Shown here in pieces: positions 1-10,986 of a stretch of 64,000 bases of DNA; position 1 is the stretch's first letter, and each line of letters begins with the position of its first letter. The position numbers and the translations under genes were made by a program. The stretch is from assembly GCF_000025345.1 (NCBI RefSeq), contig NC_013757.1, forward strand, positions 682,001 to 746,000, read 5' to 3'. Under the pieces are notes generated by a model that was given only the letters and a program-made list of their open reading frames with translations, was not told the origin of the DNA and made no database searches. This DNA is from Geodermatophilus obscurus DSM 43160. Lineage in GTDB: Bacteria; Actinomycetota; Actinomycetes; Mycobacteriales; Geodermatophilaceae.

Positions 1-1
1 C

Positions 2-232
2 ATCCCCGGTCAGGACCGGTGGACCGTCGGCGTGGACGCCGAGGCACCGCGCTCGCCCTGGGGCGGGCCGGCACCCAGCCGGCTGCACGCGGTCGGGGAC
101 GCGGGGCTGGTCGCCGGCCGGGCCCTCTGCCTGGCGCCGGTCACCCTGCTCGACCCGGCCCTCTGGGTGTGGCCGGACGACGGCGACGAGGAGTGGCCGC
201 TCTGCTGGGTCTGCCTCGCGCTCACCTGCTGA
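2..232 (+). CDS. C-terminal end of an unrecognised protein (5' truncated)
   Basis: An open frame enters from the window edge and stops with TGA at 230-232, giving at least 76 residues. The visible part is rich in Trp, Pro and acidic residues (for example VWPDDGDEEWP) and has no motif I recognise. No start is visible because the gene begins upstream. It reads toward clpC but is separated from it by more than 300 bases carrying promoter-like sequence, so it is probably not in the clpC transcript. Function is unknown; coding status rests on frame length and codon usage only. Confidence 0.5.
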   Translation: MPGQDRWTVGVDAEAPRSPWGGPAPSRLHAVGDAGLVAGRALCLAPVTLLDPALWVWPDDGDEEWPLCWVCLALTC

Positions 233-367
233 GCCGGGCCTGCCGGGAGCCGCTCCCGTCGGGACCCGCGAGGCGCCGTCCGCGGTGGGCGGGGACGGAC
301 CGGACCACCGTCCTGGGCGGGGCGCGGCCATCAGTGGTGTGCCGTCCGCTGTGGGCGTAACAGGAGC

Positions 368-395
368 GGAACACCCGTCCGGGACCATCGGTTGG
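368..395 (+). promoter_or_regulatory. Candidate SigR/SigH-type promoter upstream of clpC
   Basis: GGAAC at 368-372 is followed after 18 bases by GTTGG at 391-395. This fits the GGAAT-N18/19-GTT consensus known for the thiol-stress sigma factors SigR (Streptomyces) and SigH (mycobacteria), whose regulons include clpC. A separate TACAGT at 457-462 could be a housekeeping -10 box. Otherwise the 233-558 interval shows no gene. The assignment is a motif match only. Confidence 0.35.
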
Positions 396-558
396 ACCGG
401 GCAGCTCCTCTCCTCCGAAACGGGTCGTGCACCGACGGAGGGTCGGAGTCCGCGACTACAGTGGAAAGACCGGTGCCCCGCGCGCCGACGGACGTCGGGT
501 GCTCCTCCCCACCAGGGGAGGGCAGCGCCGGACCAGCCGGTCAGAGGAGAAGCAGCAG

Positions 559-3084
<2,526 letters not shown>

Positions 3085-3091
3085 CGAAGGA

Positions 3092-3144
3092 CCCCGTCCA
3101 GAGGCTCACCCCTCGCGAGCTCGGGTGAGCCCCTCTGGACGGGG
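3092..3144 (+). terminator. Hairpin terminator after clpC, member of a dispersed repeat family
   Basis: CCCCGTCCAGAGG at 3092-3104 pairs with CCTCTGGACGGGG at 3132-3144, and CTCACC pairs with GGTGAG inside. This gives a stem of about 19 bp. The loop contains CGCGAGCTCGGG, a diverged relative of the core seen in other intergenic hairpins of this window. It lies 8 bases past the clpC stop. No U-tract follows, which is usual for actinobacterial terminators. The remaining sequence to 3345 shows no gene. Confidence 0.7.
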
Positions 3145-3345
3145 CCAGCGACAGGGGCCGTCTCCCGGTGGGAGGCGGCCCTGCGTCGTCCTCACCGACC
3201 GCCGCTGGTCCTCCCCGCGAGTGAGCAGTCGTGGTCTCCCGCGCCGGCGTGTCCGCCCGTGTCGGCGACCGCAGCCGCTCACCCGGCCGCGATCACCGGC
3301 GGAGGGCTGCCGTCGGCGGCGTGTCGGGCAGCCACCCGCCGATAG

Positions 3346-4248
3346 TCAACCCGTCGGCAGGGTGAAGCGGCCGTCGGCGGTCTGCTCGACCAGGCCGTCG
3401 GCGAGCAGCGAGTCCAGGCAGCGGGAGCGCTGCACGGCATCCGCCCAGGCCTCGTCGAGCTGCGGTGCCGCCACGGGGCCCTCAGCGCTCCGCAGGACGT
3501 CCAGCAGCCGCCCGCGCACCTGCCGGTCCGTGCCGGCGAACTTCTGCACCCTGCGGGGCGGACCGTCCGGCGCCGGAGAGCCGGCCAGCCGCCAGGCGCA
3601 GTCCGTCCGCACCGGGCAGGCGGCGCACCGCGGTGTCCGGGCGACGCACACCAGCGCGCCCAGCTCCATGACCGCGACGGAGAAGCGCGCCGCCCGCCCG
3701 GGGTCGGCGGGGGCGAGCGCCGCGACGTCGGTGAGGTCGGCGGCGCGCGCCGGCGCCGCCTCCGCGCGGCCGTGCACCAGCCGGGCCACCACCCGCCGCA
3801 CGTTCGTGTCGACCACCGGCTGCGGCTGCCCGTGCCCGAAGCAGGCGACGGCGCGGGCGGTGTAGGTGCCGATGCCCGGTAACGCCTCCAGCGCCGCCAC
3901 GTCCGCGGGGACGACGCCCCCGTGCCGCTCGGTGAGGGCGACGGCGGTCTCCCGCAGCCGCAGCGCCCGCCGTGGGTAGCCGAGCTTGCCCCAGGCGCGG
4001 ATCACCTCGGCCGGCGACGCCGCGGCCAGCGCAGCCGGGGTGGGCCAGCGGCCCATCCACTGGCGCCACACCGGCTCGACCCGGGCGACCGGGGTCTGCT
4101 GCAGCATCACCTCGCTGACCAGCACCGCCCACGGGTCGGTGCCCGGGCGGCGCCACGGCAGGTCGCGGGCGGCGTCGGCGAACCAGTCGACGAGGACCTC
4201 GCCGACGGTGTCGGGGAACGGCGGGAGGGTGCGGGCCGGGCTGTCCAC
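3346..4248 (-). CDS. mutY: A/G-specific adenine DNA glycosylase MutY
   Basis: Base-excision repair enzyme that removes adenine mispaired with 8-oxoguanine. The 300-residue protein has the catalytic Glu in SEVMLQQTPVARV (E46), a helix-hairpin-helix LPGIGTYTA near 123-131 and the catalytic Asp in VVDTNVRRV (D147). Four cysteines for the 4Fe-4S cluster lie at 201, 208, 211 and 217, with the family's C-x6-C-x2-C-x5-C spacing. The C-terminal region is short, as in actinobacterial MutY. It is convergent with clpC and divergent from the membrane protein gene at 4326, matching the order in mycobacteria (Rv3589 near Rv3587c). Confidence 0.95.
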   Translation of the reverse strand: MDSPARTLPPFPDTVGEVLVDWFADAARDLPWRRPGTDPWAVLVSEVMLQQTPVARVEPVWRQWMGRWPTPAALAAASPAEVIRAWGKLGYPRRALRLRETAVALTERHGGVVPADVAALEALPGIGTYTARAVACFGHGQPQPVVDTNVRRVVARLVHGRAEAAPARAADLTDVAALAPADPGRAARFSVAVMELGALVCVARTPRCAACPVRTDCAWRLAGSPAPDGPPRRVQKFAGTDRQVRGRLLDVLRSAEGPVAAPQLDEAWADAVQRSRCLDSLLADGLVEQTADGRFTLPTG

Positions 4249-4325
4249 GAGGTCCCAGTGTGCCGCCTGCGGGGGACGGCGTGCCGCCGCAGGTCGGCGT
4301 CCCGCCGCGCACTACGGTTCTCGGC

Positions 4326-5000
4326 GTGCTGCACCCGGTCGGCCCCCTGCCCGCGGCGGTCTACTGGCGGCGGCGACTGCTCGTCCTGCTCCTGCTGCTG
4401 GCGGTCCTGGGGGGCGGCGGCTGGCTCACGTTCGCCGCGCTGAGCAGGGGGTCCGGCGAGACGACGGCGGCCGCGGCGACGACCAGGGCGAGCACCGCGG
4501 CCGGCGAGCCCCCCGCGCTGGCGCAGGTGGTGCCCTCGCTGGCCGGTGTGCGGACGCCGACCCCTCCGCCGGAGCCGGCCGCCGAGCCGGCTCCGGCGAG
4601 CCCGGTGCCCGGCGACCCCTGCGGTGACGACATGATCGAGCTGGAGGTCCGCGGTCCCGGCAGCGTCCCGGTCGGTGGCAAGCCGACCTTCGAGCTCGTG
4701 GTCATCAACGTCTCGTCGGTGCCGTGCGTGCGGGTGCTCGACGAGGGCCTGCAGGAGATCGTCATGTCCGACGCGGCCGGCAACCGGGTGTGGGGCAGCA
4801 ACGACTGCTTCCCGGAGAGCAGCAGCGATACCCGCACCCTGGCGCCGGGGGAGTCGGTGATCTTCCCGCTCGTCTGGGGCGGTCTGACCAGCGAGCCGTC
4901 CTGCACCGCCGCACGGACGGCGCCGGCCCCCGGGCAGTACGCGCTGCGCGGCCGGCTGGGCACCAAGGTCAGCACGGACGTGCCCTTCACGGTCAGCTGA
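4326..5000 (+). CDS. Membrane-anchored extracytoplasmic protein (Rv3587c-like)
   Basis: A 224-residue protein with one transmembrane segment near residues 16-38 (LLVLLLLLAVLGGGGWLTF), a Pro/Ala/Thr-rich linker to about 105, and a compact domain with three or four conserved-looking cysteines. That domain resembles an Ig-like or BsuPI-type fold (for example FELVVINVSSVPC), but this is a guess. GTG 4326 is preferred because the longer frame from 4260 runs into the mutY start region. Its position between mutY and disA matches the mycobacterial conserved membrane protein Rv3587c. Function is unknown; the topology places the domain outside the membrane. Confidence 0.8.
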   Translation: MLHPVGPLPAAVYWRRRLLVLLLLLAVLGGGGWLTFAALSRGSGETTAAAATTRASTAAGEPPALAQVVPSLAGVRTPTPPPEPAAEPAPASPVPGDPCGDDMIELEVRGPGSVPVGGKPTFELVVINVSSVPCVRVLDEGLQEIVMSDAAGNRVWGSNDCFPESSSDTRTLAPGESVIFPLVWGGLTSEPSCTAARTAPAPGQYALRGRLGTKVSTDVPFTVS

Positions 5001-5001
5001 A

Positions 5002-5068
5002 GGACTCCGTCCTCGGCCCCCTGCAGGGCCCCACCGTGAGCCTGCGAACGGTGGGGGGCAGGGGGTCC
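5002..5068. terminator. Bidirectional hairpin between convergent genes; dispersed repeat
   Basis: CCCCACCGT pairs with ACGGTGGGG across the loop GAGCCTGCGA, inside an outer GCCCCCTGC/GCAGGGGG pairing. The element lies between the stop at 5000 and the disA stop at 5073, so it probably terminates both convergent transcripts. GTGAGCCTGCGAACGGTG at 5036-5053 is an exact match to the copy at 21238-21255. Confidence 0.7.
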
Positions 5069-5072
5069 TTGC

Positions 5073-6158
5073 TCAGCTGTAGCGGTCGAGGATCGAGGTC
5101 TCGGCCAGCCGGGAGAGCCCCTCGCGGATGCCCCGGGCCCGGGCCTCGCCCACGCCCTCGACGGCCAACAGGTCCTCGATGGTGGCGGCGAGCAGCTTCT
5201 GCAGCCCGCCGAAGTGGTCCACCAAGCGGTCGATGATGCCGGCCGGCAGCCGCGGTACCCGGGCCAGCAGGCGGTAGCCACGGGGGCTGACGGGGGAGTC
5301 GAGCGCGTCGGCAGAGGTCGGCAGCCCGTAGCAGCGGGCCACGGCGGACAGGTCGAGCAGCTCGGTGGCCGAGAGCGCGCGCAGGTCGGCCAGGACCTCC
5401 TCGATGCTCCTCGGCCGCCGCAGCCCGGACGGCAGGTAGTCGCGCACCAGCAGGGCGCGGTCCTCCTCCACCCCGGCGAGCATCTCGTCGAGCTGCAGCG
5501 CGAGCAGCCGCCCGTCGGTGCCCAGCTCGACGACGAAGCCCTCGATCTCGTCGGCGATCCGGCGCACCATCTCCAGCCGCTGGCTCACGCTCATCGCGTC
5601 GCGGACGGTGACGAGGTCCTCGATCTCCAGCGCCGACAGCGTGCTGGCCACCTCGTCGAGCCGCAGCTTGTAGCGCTCGAGCGCGGCCAGCGCCTGGTTG
5701 GCCCGCGCCAGGATCGTCGTCGGGTGCTCCAGCGTGTACCGCCGCCCGGCGACGTAGACGCTGATGATGTGCATCGACTGGCTGACCGAGATCACCGGGA
5801 AGCCGGTCTGGATGGCGACCCGCTCGGCGGTGCGGTGCCGGGTGCCGGACTCCTCGGTCGGGACGGTCGGGTCCGGCATCAGGTGGACGCCGGCCCGCAC
5901 GATCCGGGTGCCGTCGTAGGAGACGATCACCGCGCCGTCCATCTTGGCCAGCTCGCGCAGCCGGGTGGCCGACAGGGCGACGTCGAGGGCGAAGCCGCCG
6001 GTGCAGATCGACTCGACCACGCGGTCGTACCCGAGCACGATCAGCGCGCCCGTGCGCCCCGCCAGGATGCGCTCCAGGCCGTCACGCAGCGCCGTCCCCG
6101 GTGCTATGCGGCCGAGCAGTTCGCGGAGCGCGACCTCGGAGTCCACAGCGGGGGGCAC
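5073..6158 (-). CDS. disA: Diadenylate cyclase DisA (DNA integrity scanner)
   Basis: Makes c-di-AMP from two ATP and scans DNA for branched structures. The 361-residue protein is full length. The DAC domain (about 1-150) contains the catalytic DGA at 74-76 and the ATP-binding RHRT at 107-110 (GTRHRTAER). A helical linker (about 150-300) and a C-terminal helix-hairpin-helix region ([16 protein letters not shown]) follow. It lies 112 bases downstream of radA on the same strand. That radA-disA pairing is conserved, and RadA is known to inhibit DisA in several bacteria. The c-di-AMP and recombination-repair roles are established for the family. Confidence 0.97.
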   Translation of the reverse strand: MPPAVDSEVALRELLGRIAPGTALRDGLERILAGRTGALIVLGYDRVVESICTGGFALDVALSATRLRELAKMDGAVIVSYDGTRIVRAGVHLMPDPTVPTEESGTRHRTAERVAIQTGFPVISVSQSMHIISVYVAGRRYTLEHPTTILARANQALAALERYKLRLDEVASTLSALEIEDLVTVRDAMSVSQRLEMVRRIADEIEGFVVELGTDGRLLALQLDEMLAGVEEDRALLVRDYLPSGLRRPRSIEEVLADLRALSATELLDLSAVARCYGLPTSADALDSPVSPRGYRLLARVPRLPAGIIDRLVDHFGGLQKLLAATIEDLLAVEGVGEARARGIREGLSRLAETSILDRYS

Positions 6159-6270
6159 GAGCGCTCCTGACGTTCGACGTGGTGGCGGCTGATTCTACGT
6201 GGCTGCCACGGTACTGGCGGTCGCCGGTGACCCACCTCACCGCGCCGGGTGACCGCGGACCCCGCCGGCC

Positions 6271-7635
6271 TCAGAAGAGACGGGCGAAGGCAGCCCCGAG
6301 GTCGGGCACCTCGACCAGCCGCATCCCCTTGGGCGCGCTGCCGGCGTCCTCCGGCACGAGGGCCACCTTGTAGCCCTGGCGGGCCGCCTCGGCCAGCCGC
6401 CTGCCGGTGCCGCCGACCCGCCGGATCTCCCCGGACAGGCCCACCTCGCCGACCGCGACCAGGCCACGGGGCAGCGGGACGTCCTTGGCCGCGGAGGCGA
6501 TGGCCAGCGCCAGTGCGAGGTCGGCCGCCGGCTCGGCGATGCGCACCCCGCCGACGGAGGCCGCGAAGACGTCCGCATCGGCGAGCCTGACCCGGCCGCG
6601 CCGCTCCACCACCGCGTTGACCATGGCGACCCGCTGCGAGTCCAGCCCGCTCACCGCCCGCCGGGGCGAACCGCCCCCGCCGCTGGCGGCCACCAGCGCC
6701 TGGACCTCGGCCAGCAGCGGCCGGCTGCCCTCGAGGGTGACCGTGACGCAGCTGCCCGGCACCGGTGCCGTGCGCCGCGAGACGAAGAGGTGCGAGGGAT
6801 CGGGCACGCCGGCCACGCCGTTGTCGCCGATCTCGAAGCAGCCGATCTCGTCGGCCGGGCCGAACCGGTTCTTCATGGCCCGGATCAGGCGCAGCGTCGA
6901 GTGGCGCTCGCCGTCGAAGGAGACGACGACGTCGACGAGGTGCTCGAGGGTGCGGGGCCCGGCGATGGCGCCGTCCTTGGTGACGTGGCCGACCAGGATG
7001 GTGGTCATCGCGCGGCTCTTGGCGACGGCGGTGAGCGCGCTGGCCACCGCCCGCACCTGGGTGGAGCCGCCGTCGGTGCCCTCGACGGCGGGGGAGCGGA
7101 CGGTCTGCACGCTGTCGAGGACCAGCAGCGAGGGGGCGACGTCCTCGACGTGGGCGAGAACGGCCGAGAGCTCGGTCTCCGCGGCGAGGTAGAGCCGGTC
7201 GTGCAGCGCACCGATGCGCTCGGCCCGCAGCCGCACCTGCGCCGCGGACTCCTCGCCGGAGACGACGAGGGCGGGACCGTTCGAGGCGGCCACCCGGTGG
7301 GCCACCTCGAGCAGCAGCGTCGACTTGCCCACGCCCGGCTCGCCGGCCACCAGCAGCACCGCGCCGGGCACCAGCCCACCGCCGAGGACGCGGTCGAACT
7401 CGTCGATGCCGGTGGGCACCGCACGGGCGGCGGCGAGCTCCACCTGGGCGATGGGCACCGCCGGTGCGGTCACCGGGCCGGCAGCCACGGCGCGCAGCGG
7501 GGAGGCGGGGATGCCGACCTCCTGGATGGTGCCCCAGGCCTGGCACTCGGGGCACCGGCCGACCCACTTGGCGGAGGCGTAGCCGCACTCGGTGCAGCGG
7601 TGGGCGGGGCGGGACTTCACTCCGGCAGGTGGCAC
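6271..7635 (-). CDS. radA: DNA repair protein RadA (Sms)
   Basis: RecA-like branch-migration helicase that helps process recombination intermediates. The 454-residue protein starts with a C4 zinc finger (C14, C17, C28, C31). Walker A is GEPGVGKS at 98-105, Walker B is around LVLDSVQT (about 171-178), and the RadA-specific KNRFG box is at 255-259. A Lon-like domain fills the C terminus. GTG 7635 gives the expected N terminus before the zinc finger. disA follows downstream and lpqE lies upstream on the same strand, as in mycobacteria. Confidence 0.97.
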   Translation of the reverse strand: MPPAGVKSRPAHRCTECGYASAKWVGRCPECQAWGTIQEVGIPASPLRAVAAGPVTAPAVPIAQVELAAARAVPTGIDEFDRVLGGGLVPGAVLLVAGEPGVGKSTLLLEVAHRVAASNGPALVVSGEESAAQVRLRAERIGALHDRLYLAAETELSAVLAHVEDVAPSLLVLDSVQTVRSPAVEGTDGGSTQVRAVASALTAVAKSRAMTTILVGHVTKDGAIAGPRTLEHLVDVVVSFDGERHSTLRLIRAMKNRFGPADEIGCFEIGDNGVAGVPDPSHLFVSRRTAPVPGSCVTVTLEGSRPLLAEVQALVAASGGGGSPRRAVSGLDSQRVAMVNAVVERRGRVRLADADVFAASVGGVRIAEPAADLALALAIASAAKDVPLPRGLVAVGEVGLSGEIRRVGGTGRRLAEAARQGYKVALVPEDAGSAPKGMRLVEVPDLGAAFARLF

Positions 7636-7689
7636 CCCCCGACGCTAACCGCCGGGTGTGACGGTTCCGGGGAGGACGGGGCCTCGCGG

Positions 7690-7760
7690 TCCCGGCCCCG
7701 TCCGGAGGCCCGCCCTGGGCCTGCGAACGGTGCGGAGGACAGGGCCCTGTTCCCAGTGGT
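7690..7760 (-). repeat. Intergenic hairpin repeat between lpqE and radA
   Basis: GGCCC and GTCC at 7693-7702 face GGAC and GGGCC at 7736-7746, and the loop carries GGGCCTGCGAACGGTGCGG, a variant of the family core. It lies 3' of lpqE and 5' of radA, both on the minus strand, so it could attenuate or terminate lpqE transcripts before radA. GGTTCC/GGTTAG elements just upstream of radA hint at its own promoter, but their spacing is short. Confidence 0.5.
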
Positions 7761-7780
7761 GGTGGGGCAGGGGGTCGTTG

Positions 7781-8590
7781 TCAGTCGTGCTCGCCGGGAC
7801 CGCTGCCGGCCTCGCTCTCGCCCTCCCGGGCGATGTCCTCTGCCCCCTCGGAACCCCCGCCACCCTCCTCGTGGTGGAAGTCGAAGGGGGTCTCGCGGGG
7901 CAGCACCCGCTCCGGCGTGGCGACGAGCGCCTGGACGGTGACCTCACCGGCGCGCTCGAAGGTCAGCGTGACCTCGATGCTCTGGCCGGCGGTGAGCTCC
8001 TCGGAGAGGTCGGCCAGCTCGACCGTCGCGCCGCCGGCGCCGCCGAGGAACACCGTGGAACCCGCGGGGATCGGGATGTCCACCTCCGAGCTGGCGGCCG
8101 GCGTGGACGGCGCGGCCGGGACGCTCGGCGTGGCGCCGGGCGTGGTCGGCGCTTCCGGCGTGGTCGGCGCCCCGGGGGCCGTCGTCTGCGGGGTGGTCCC
8201 CGGCGCGGCCGGGGTGGTCACGGGGGCGGCAGAGGGGGAGCCGGGGGCGGCCGACGGGGAACCGGGGACGGCGGGGGAGGCGGTGGCCTGCCCGGAGACG
8301 ACGACGCCGTCGAAGGCCTCGCCCTCGATGCCGACGAGCGTGTCGGCCTCGGTGTCGCTGTTGACGATCGCCATCCGCAGCTCGGCGTCGTCCCCTGGCG
8401 CGTAGAGCCCGTCCTGCGGGTAGGCCAGCGTGATCTGGCGCATCACGAGGTCGCCGACCGCGGCCTCGGGGCCGACCTTGTCCCGGTTCTGTGTGGCCGT
8501 CTGGGGCACCTGGCCGGCACTGCACGCGCTGAGCGCGACCGGGCTGAGCAGCAGGGCACCCATCGTGGCGGCGCGCAGTGCGCGGTTCAC
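7781..8590 (-). CDS. lpqE: Lipoprotein LpqE-like (copper-chaperone/PCuAC-like fold)
   Basis: A 269-residue secreted lipoprotein. A signal peptide ends in the lipobox LSAC near residue 22. A beta-rich domain (VGDLVMRQITLAYPQDGLY...) is interrupted by a long Ser/Pro/Thr/Ala linker near residues 105-175 and resumes with DIPIPAGSTVFLGG, resembling the DUF461/PCuAC-like fold of LpqE. GTG 8590 is chosen because it gives an ideal signal peptide; the longer frame to 8791 overlaps the divergent photolyase-like gene. The place beside radA and carD matches Rv3584 (lpqE). The copper link is family-level inference. Confidence 0.85.
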   Translation of the reverse strand: MNRALRAATMGALLLSPVALSACSAGQVPQTATQNRDKVGPEAAVGDLVMRQITLAYPQDGLYAPGDDAELRMAIVNSDTEADTLVGIEGEAFDGVVVSGQATASPAVPGSPSAAPGSPSAAPVTTPAAPGTTPQTTAPGAPTTPEAPTTPGATPSVPAAPSTPAASSEVDIPIPAGSTVFLGGAGGATVELADLSEELTAGQSIEVTLTFERAGEVTVQALVATPERVLPRETPFDFHHEEGGGGSEGAEDIAREGESEAGSGPGEHD

Positions 8591-8690
8591 AGCCGTCGAC
8601 CTCCAGGGACGTGCCGGCCACCGCAGGTCGATGGCCCGAGTCGCGCCGAGCCTAACGCCCACCCCAGGATGGCCGCCGGGAGGTGAGGCC

Positions 8691-10277
8691 GTGCCGCAGG
8701 ACCCGGCGGTTGACCGCGTGGTGCCCGGCACGCCGCGACGGCTCGGGGGCGACCCGGCGCTGGCCGCGTTCCCCGCCCGCGCGCCGGGCACCCGGCGGTG
8801 GTGCTTCGCCGACCAGCTCGGGCCGCACTTCCTCGACCGGCCGGACCAGCCGGTCCTGCTGATCGAGTCCAGGGCGGTGTTCGCGCGCCGCCGGTTCCAC
8901 CGCCAGAAGGCCCACCTGGTGCTGTCGGCGCTGCGCCACCGGGCCGCCGAGCTGGGCGACCAGGCGCAGTTCTCCCAGGTGCACTCCTACGCCGAGGCGC
9001 TGGACCGGGTGCGCGAGCCGCTGAGCGTGTGCGCCCCCACCACCTGGAGCAGCCGCGACTACGTGCTGCGCCGTCCCGACCTCACCGTCCTCGCCGCCCG
9101 CGGGTTCGTCGCCACGCAGGAGGAGTTCGCCGCCTGGGCGGAGGGTCGCGGCCGGCGGCGGCTGCTCATGGAGGACTTCTACCGGGACAACCGGCGCCGC
9201 CACGACGTCCTCATGGACGGAGCCGAGCCGGTGGGCGGGCGCTGGAACCTCGACCACGACAACCGGGAGCCCCCGCCGTCCGACGGGCGTCTCGACATCC
9301 CCGGGCCGTGGTGGCCGGAGGAGGACGAGATCGACGAGCAGGTGCGCGCCGACCTCGACCGCTGGGAGGCCGACGGCGACGTGGCCTTCGTGGGGGACGA
9401 CGGCCCGCGGCTGTTCCCGGTGACCCGCGAGGAGGCGCTGCACCGGCTGCGCGACTTCCTCGACACCCGGCTCGGCGCGTTCGGCCCGCACGAGGACGCC
9501 ATGCTCGCCGGCGACCGCTGGATGACGCACTCGCTGCTCTCCCCGGCCGTCAACCTCGGCCTGCTGGACCCGATCGAGGAGGTGCACGCCGCCGAGCAGC
9601 GCTACCGCGACTCCGTGGCCGAGGGCGACCCGCTGCCGCTCAACAGCGTGGAGGGGTTCGTCCGCCAGGTCATGGGCTGGCGCGACTACATCTGGCACAC
9701 CTACTGGCACTTCGGCCGGGACTTCCGGCACGCCAACGCCCTGGCCGCGCACGAGGCGGTGCCGGACTGGCTGGCCGACCTCGACGACGGGGCCGTCGAC
9801 GCCGCGTGCATGTCCGACGTCCTCGGCGACCTGCGCCGCGACGGCTGGGTGCACCACATCCCGCGGCTGATGGTGCTCGGCAACTACGCGCTGCAGCGCG
9901 GCATCGACCCGCTGGCGATGACCGACTGGTTCCACCGCAGCTTCGTCGACGGCTACGACTGGGTGATGATCGCCAACGTCGTCGGCATGAGCCAGCACGC
10001 CGACGGCGGGCTGCTGGCCACCAAGCCCTACGCCGCCGGCGGCGCCTACATCGACCGGATGAGCGACTACTGCGGCGGCTGCCGCTACGACCCGCGGAAG
10101 CGGCTGGGCGAGGACGCCTGCCCCTTCACCGCCGGCTACTGGGCCTTCCTCGAGCGCAACCGCGAGCGGCTGGCACCCAACCAGCGGATGCGCCGTGCGC
10201 TGCAGGGTCTCGACCGGCTCAAGGGCCTGGAGGAGGTCGTCGAGCAGGAGCGTCTGCGCGGCACCGAGGCCATCTGA
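8691..10277 (+). CDS. Iron-sulfur bacterial cryptochrome/(6-4) photolyase-like protein (PhrB type)
   Basis: A 528-residue flavoprotein of the deoxyribodipyrimidine photolyase-related (FeS-BCP) group, predicted to repair UV (6-4) lesions or act in light sensing. The N-terminal alpha/beta domain starts at RRWCFADQLGPHF. Cysteines at 373, 461, 464 and 477 have spacings of 88, 3 and 13, which I recall as those of the 4Fe-4S ligands in Agrobacterium PhrB. NVVGMSQHADGG and YCGGCRYDP are typical of the group. GTG 8691 follows GGGAGGTGAG. It is divergent from lpqE; mycobacteria lack a gene here, so this is a lineage-specific insertion into a repair-rich locus. Confidence 0.9.
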   Translation: MPQDPAVDRVVPGTPRRLGGDPALAAFPARAPGTRRWCFADQLGPHFLDRPDQPVLLIESRAVFARRRFHRQKAHLVLSALRHRAAELGDQAQFSQVHSYAEALDRVREPLSVCAPTTWSSRDYVLRRPDLTVLAARGFVATQEEFAAWAEGRGRRRLLMEDFYRDNRRRHDVLMDGAEPVGGRWNLDHDNREPPPSDGRLDIPGPWWPEEDEIDEQVRADLDRWEADGDVAFVGDDGPRLFPVTREEALHRLRDFLDTRLGAFGPHEDAMLAGDRWMTHSLLSPAVNLGLLDPIEEVHAAEQRYRDSVAEGDPLPLNSVEGFVRQVMGWRDYIWHTYWHFGRDFRHANALAAHEAVPDWLADLDDGAVDAACMSDVLGDLRRDGWVHHIPRLMVLGNYALQRGIDPLAMTDWFHRSFVDGYDWVMIANVVGMSQHADGGLLATKPYAAGGAYIDRMSDYCGGCRYDPRKRLGEDACPFTAGYWAFLERNRERLAPNQRMRRALQGLDRLKGLEEVVEQERLRGTEAI

Positions 10278-10353
10278 CCGGGGGACGCCGGTCCAGTTCC
10301 GGCCCCCGCCTGCCGATCCCCCTCCCGTACGGGGCTACGGCGGGGGGTGGGGG

Positions 10354-10986
10354 ATGGCGACGGGTCCGGCGTTCGACGACGTCCTCGCGGCGGCTCAGAC
10401 GGGCGCCGCGTGGGCCTTCGAGGTGCTCTACCGGGACCTCTCCCCGGCGGTCACCGGGTACCTGCGGCTGCACGGTGCCCTCGACCCCGACGACCCGGCC
10501 AGCGAGACCTTCCTCGCCGTCTTCCGCGGCCTCGCCGGCTTCACGGGGGACGAGGACGCCCTGCGCTCGTGGGTGTTCACCATCGCCCACCGCCGGCTGG
10601 TCGACGACTGGCGGCGGCGCAGCCGCCGTCCCCAGCTGGCCGACGACGCCGGCGACCAGCTGCCCGAGGCCCCGGGCGGGAACGTGGAGGACGACGTCCT
10701 CACCCGGCTGGGCACCGAGACCGTGCACCGGATGTGCGCGGGCCTGCCCGCCGACCAGCGCTCGGTCCTGCTGCTGCGCGTGCTCGCCGACCTCACCGTC
10801 GAGCAGGTGGCCGAGGTGATGGGCCGCTCGGTGGGCTCGGTCAAGGCGCTGCAGCGGCGCGGGCTGCGCCGGCTGCGCGCCGAGCTGGAGCCGGCCGGGA
10901 CCCCCCGGACGGGTGAGACAGCTGAGACGGCTGGGACGACGGGCGCACCCCTGTCGGCCCGCGCGGCGATGACGGGAGCGAGATGA
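10354..10986 (+). CDS. ECF-like sigma-70 family sigma factor
   Basis: A 210-residue sigma factor. Region 2 spans about 20-92 (AFEVLYRDLSPAVTGYLR to RSWVFTIAHRRLVDDWRRR) and region 4 about 128-178 (LPADQRSVLLLRVLADLTVEQVAEVMGRSVGSVKALQRRGL). No region 3 is seen, as in ECF factors. ATG 10354 follows a G-rich ribosome site. Its stop overlaps the next start by four bases (ATGA), so the downstream gene is translationally coupled and is probably its partner. The promoter specificity is not evident. Confidence 0.9.
   Translation: MATGPAFDDVLAAAQTGAAWAFEVLYRDLSPAVTGYLRLHGALDPDDPASETFLAVFRGLAGFTGDEDALRSWVFTIAHRRLVDDWRRRSRRPQLADDAGDQLPEAPGGNVEDDVLTRLGTETVHRMCAGLPADQRSVLLLRVLADLTVEQVAEVMGRSVGSVKALQRRGLRRLRAELEPAGTPRTGETAETAGTTGAPLSARAAMTGAR

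Noticed and set aside
3125..3865. 246-residue plus-strand frame after clpC
   Set aside because: It overlaps mutY antisense and contains Ser/Arg/Pro/Ala low-complexity sequence typical of shadow frames.
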